Below, one piece after another: positions 13,982 through 15,323 of a stretch of 15,323 nucleotides of DNA (position 1 is its first letter; each line of letters begins with the position of its first letter). Source of the stretch: Cyanobacteria bacterium UBA11370. GTDB taxonomy: Bacteria; Cyanobacteriota; Cyanobacteriia; Cyanobacteriales; Coleofasciculaceae. Below the pieces are notes generated by a model. That model made no database searches. It saw only the letters and a program-made list of their open reading frames with translations, and had not been told where the DNA came from. The position numbers were made by a program, and so were the translations under genes. The stretch is taken from positions 2,176-17,498 of the forward strand of contig DNGI01000464.1 in assembly GCA_003486645.1 (NCBI GenBank), given 5' to 3'.

Positions 13982-14010
13982 TTGAATTTGGAAAAATATT
14001 GGTATATACT
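13982..14010 (+). promoter_or_regulatory. Promoter of cas6 and of the repeat-like hairpins
   Basis: TTGAAT (13982-13987) and TATACT (14005-14010) are 17 bp apart, a good sigma70-type match. Transcription from about 14017 would produce an RNA that first includes the two repeat-like hairpins (14049-14160) and then cas6. No other promoter-like pair is visible in the 225-bp gap 13944-14167. Confidence 0.6.
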
Positions 14011-14048
14011 AGTTTGAGCCAGAAGCGACAGTTCCTTAAATACAAAGG

Positions 14049-14160
14049 CAAAAAATCACCAACTTCCCCTCACGGGGACGGAAACTAACTTCCGATATGC
14101 TGAGTAATAGTCAGTTTCGTTTTGATAGTTGCTCAGACTTCCCCGCAAGGGGACTAAAAC
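14049..14160 (+). CRISPR. Two degenerate CRISPR-repeat-like units with one spacer-sized interval
   Basis: Two 23-nt segments ending at 14085 and 14160 share ACTTCCCC-N-CA-N-GGGGAC-NN-AAAC, with four differences. Each has a stem TCCCC/GGGGA with a 4-base loop (loops at 14070-14073 and 14145-14148) and ends in an 8-nt handle-like tail, ACGGAAAC or ACTAAAAC. This 3' half matches the form of cyanobacterial 37-nt type III repeats such as that of Synechocystis CRISPR2. The ends are 75 bp apart, which equals one 37-bp repeat plus a 38-bp spacer (14086-14123). The 5' halves (14049-14061 and 14124-14136) no longer agree. It is either a decayed mini-array or a regulatory pair of Cas6 sites. Orientation is that of cas6. 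Confidence 0.5.
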
Positions 14161-14167
14161 CAAATCA

Positions 14168-15244
14168 ATGAATATCCAATTAAAACCCAACACCGAACTA
14201 GTCGGCTTAGAATTTACCGTTGTCCCCCAGAAGAGTGCAACTCTTTTTCCTGACTATACAAAGACGCTTCACGCCTGGTTTTTGGATCAGGTGCGATCGC
14301 ACGACCCCCAACTCTCCACCTCCCTCCACGATGATGAGTCCAAAAAGCCCTTTACAATTTCTGGATTAACTGGGAAAATGGGTCATACTGAAGGGCAACT
14401 CCAACTTCTCGCTGACCAGACGTATCAGTGGAGAGTTACAGCCTTCTCCTCAACGGTCGTGCAGTGGTTGGGACAGTGGTTAGACCAGTTACCGCCAACG
14501 ATTGAATTACGCTTTGCTCCTTTAGAGATTCAGTCCGTCGGTTTGGCAATTCCACCCACTACCTACGCTCAGTTATACCAAACTGAACTGGCAAAAACCC
14601 TCACTCTCAGTTTTGTGACTCCCACCAGTTTTCGGCGCAAGGGTCATCATTTGCCCTTACCGTGGCCTGTTAATATATTTCAAAGTTATCTGCGGCGCTG
14701 GAATGAGTTTTCTGGAATGCCTTTTGATGATGAAACCTTTCTCGCCTGGGTGGATGAGTCGGTGTTGATTCATCGCCATCAGTTAGAGTCGGTGAAGGTG
14801 GCGGCGGGGAAGCAGGGGAAGGTGACAGGGTTTTTGGGGGCAATTGAGTATGGCTTGACGAGGGAAGCAACCAACCAACGCCATTTTCAACGGTTATTTA
14901 CGGCGCTAGGGCAACTTGCACCTTACTGTGGTACGGGTCATAAAACGACGTTTGGTTTGGGGCAAACACGGTTGGGGTGGTTATTAGAACCTTCGGCGCT
15001 GGAAACTCTGTTAGCACAAACTCGCTTAACTCAGCAGATTGAGGCGCTAACGGAAATTTTGATGCAAGGTCAAAAACGTACTGGGGGAGAACGCGCTAGT
15101 AAGGTTTGTCAGACTCAAGCGACGATTTTGGCACGGCAAGAAGCAGGGGAGTCGCTGGGTGATATTGCTACGGATTTGGATATGCCTTATGAGACGGTAA
15201 AGACTTATGCAAAAAGGGCGCGTCGTATTTTGAAGTCTATTTAG
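14168..15244 (+). CDS. cas6: Cas6 pre-crRNA endoribonuclease with C-terminal helix-turn-helix
   Basis: Cas6 cuts pre-crRNA at the base of the repeat hairpin. The 358-residue product starts MNIQLKPNTELVGLEFTVVP. TKTLHAWFLDQVRSHDP (31-47) contains H35, a candidate general base; the core includes LTLSFVTPTSFRRKGHHLPLPWPVNIFQSYLRRWNEF, and the Gly-rich RAMP loop GTGHKTTFGLG spans 255-265. The last 50 residues (QATILARQEAGESLGDIATDLDMPYETVKTYAKRARRIL) form a sigma-region-4/LuxR-type helix-turn-helix, a feature known from cyanobacterial Cas6 proteins. The start is ATG 14168; an in-frame TTG at 14129 would place 13 codons inside the repeat-like unit and is unlikely. There is no normally spaced ribosome binding site. 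It has its own promoter, separate from the effector operon. Confidence 0.92.
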   Translation: MNIQLKPNTELVGLEFTVVPQKSATLFPDYTKTLHAWFLDQVRSHDPQLSTSLHDDESKKPFTISGLTGKMGHTEGQLQLLADQTYQWRVTAFSSTVVQWLGQWLDQLPPTIELRFAPLEIQSVGLAIPPTTYAQLYQTELAKTLTLSFVTPTSFRRKGHHLPLPWPVNIFQSYLRRWNEFSGMPFDDETFLAWVDESVLIHRHQLESVKVAAGKQGKVTGFLGAIEYGLTREATNQRHFQRLFTALGQLAPYCGTGHKTTFGLGQTRLGWLLEPSALETLLAQTRLTQQIEALTEILMQGQKRTGGERASKVCQTQATILARQEAGESLGDIATDLDMPYETVKTYAKRARRILKSI

Positions 15245-15290
15245 GGCTTGGTGAATAACAGCGAAAGCATTAACAAATAAGGGTTACAGG

Positions 15291-15310
15291 CTTTTTTGAA
15301 TTCAAAAAAG
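15291..15310. repeat. 20-bp perfect palindrome downstream of cas6
   Basis: Positions 15291-15310 form a perfect palindrome centred on GAATTC with six T and six A on either side; GGC/GCC can extend it with one bulged T. It lies 46 bp after the cas6 stop. In RNA the A/T-rich hairpin would be weak, so it may serve as a bidirectional terminator or be the end of a repeat or mobile element that continues beyond the window. The 15245-15290 stretch before it holds no gene. Confidence 0.45.
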
Positions 15311-15323
15311 TGCCGGATTCTGA

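Noticed and set aside
14129..14167. Upstream TTG start for cas6 (13 extra codons)
   Set aside because: These codons lie inside the second repeat-like unit, the added peptide is Arg/Lys-rich with no Cas6 similarity, and ATG 14168 starts right where the Cas6 N-terminal pattern begins.
14670..14870. Minus-strand Pro/Ser-rich ORF within cas6
   Set aside because: Composition (PSSSHTQLPPKTLSPSP) is typical of an antisense reading of a coding frame; cas6 explains the DNA.

Overview
The window comes from a cyanobacterium. The octamer GCGATCGC (the HIP1 repeat typical of cyanobacteria) occurs at least 13 times, for example at 103, 392, 1102, 2340, 2653, 3147, 5037, 5427, 7891, 7932, 8374, 10391 and 14293. 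The tRNA-Glu also has the cyanobacterial form, and the Cas6, Cas10 and RAMP proteins read like cyanobacterial versions. I cannot name the species.

Layout. Positions 1-781 hold ordinary chromosomal genes: moaB (molybdenum cofactor synthesis), a tRNA-Glu(UUC) with its own promoter, and a 35-residue single-membrane-span protein. A 263-bp stretch follows (782-1044) with a 12-bp inverted repeat around a small hairpin and one doubtful ORF. From 1045 to 12578 runs a long, tightly packed, one-directional type III CRISPR-Cas operon. Its order is cas10, a Cas7 RAMP, csx10, a small subunit (Cas11), a CARF-RelE effector, a Uma2-type nuclease, a Cas7 RAMP, a PD-(D/E)XK-like protein, a Cas7 RAMP, a possible Csx19-like protein, a fourth Cas7-like RAMP lacking the catalytic Asp, and a 240-residue helical plus beta protein. 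Csx10 together with several csm3-like genes points to subtype III-D.

A 191-bp gap with a good sigma70-type promoter, an 11-codon leader ORF and a 9-bp inverted repeat separates this operon from a second group of three small genes (12770-13943). The last of these looks like a HEPN-type helical protein. Another clear promoter (13982-14010) then drives cas6. The cas6 5' untranslated region contains two degenerate CRISPR-repeat-like hairpins exactly 75 bp apart, equal to one 37-bp repeat plus a 38-bp spacer. The window ends with a 20-bp perfect palindrome. No cas1, cas2 or full CRISPR array is present.

How the genes would work together (inference from known families). Cas6 trims pre-crRNA. The Cas7 proteins, Csx10 and Cas11 assemble on the crRNA, and Cas7 Asp residues (D38, D35 and D36 in the first three RAMPs) would cut target RNA. 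Cas10 keeps the GGDD cyclase motif but shows no HD nuclease motif, so its output should be cyclic oligoadenylate. That signal would be read by the CARF-RelE protein, which should cut mRNA at the ribosome. Two DNase-fold proteins sit inside the operon and could supply the DNA-cutting activity that this Cas10 seems to lack; this last idea is untested. The most interesting points are the repeat-like hairpins in the cas6 leader, the embedded nucleases, the catalytically degenerate fourth RAMP, the possible second small subunit and the HEPN cassette with its leader peptide.
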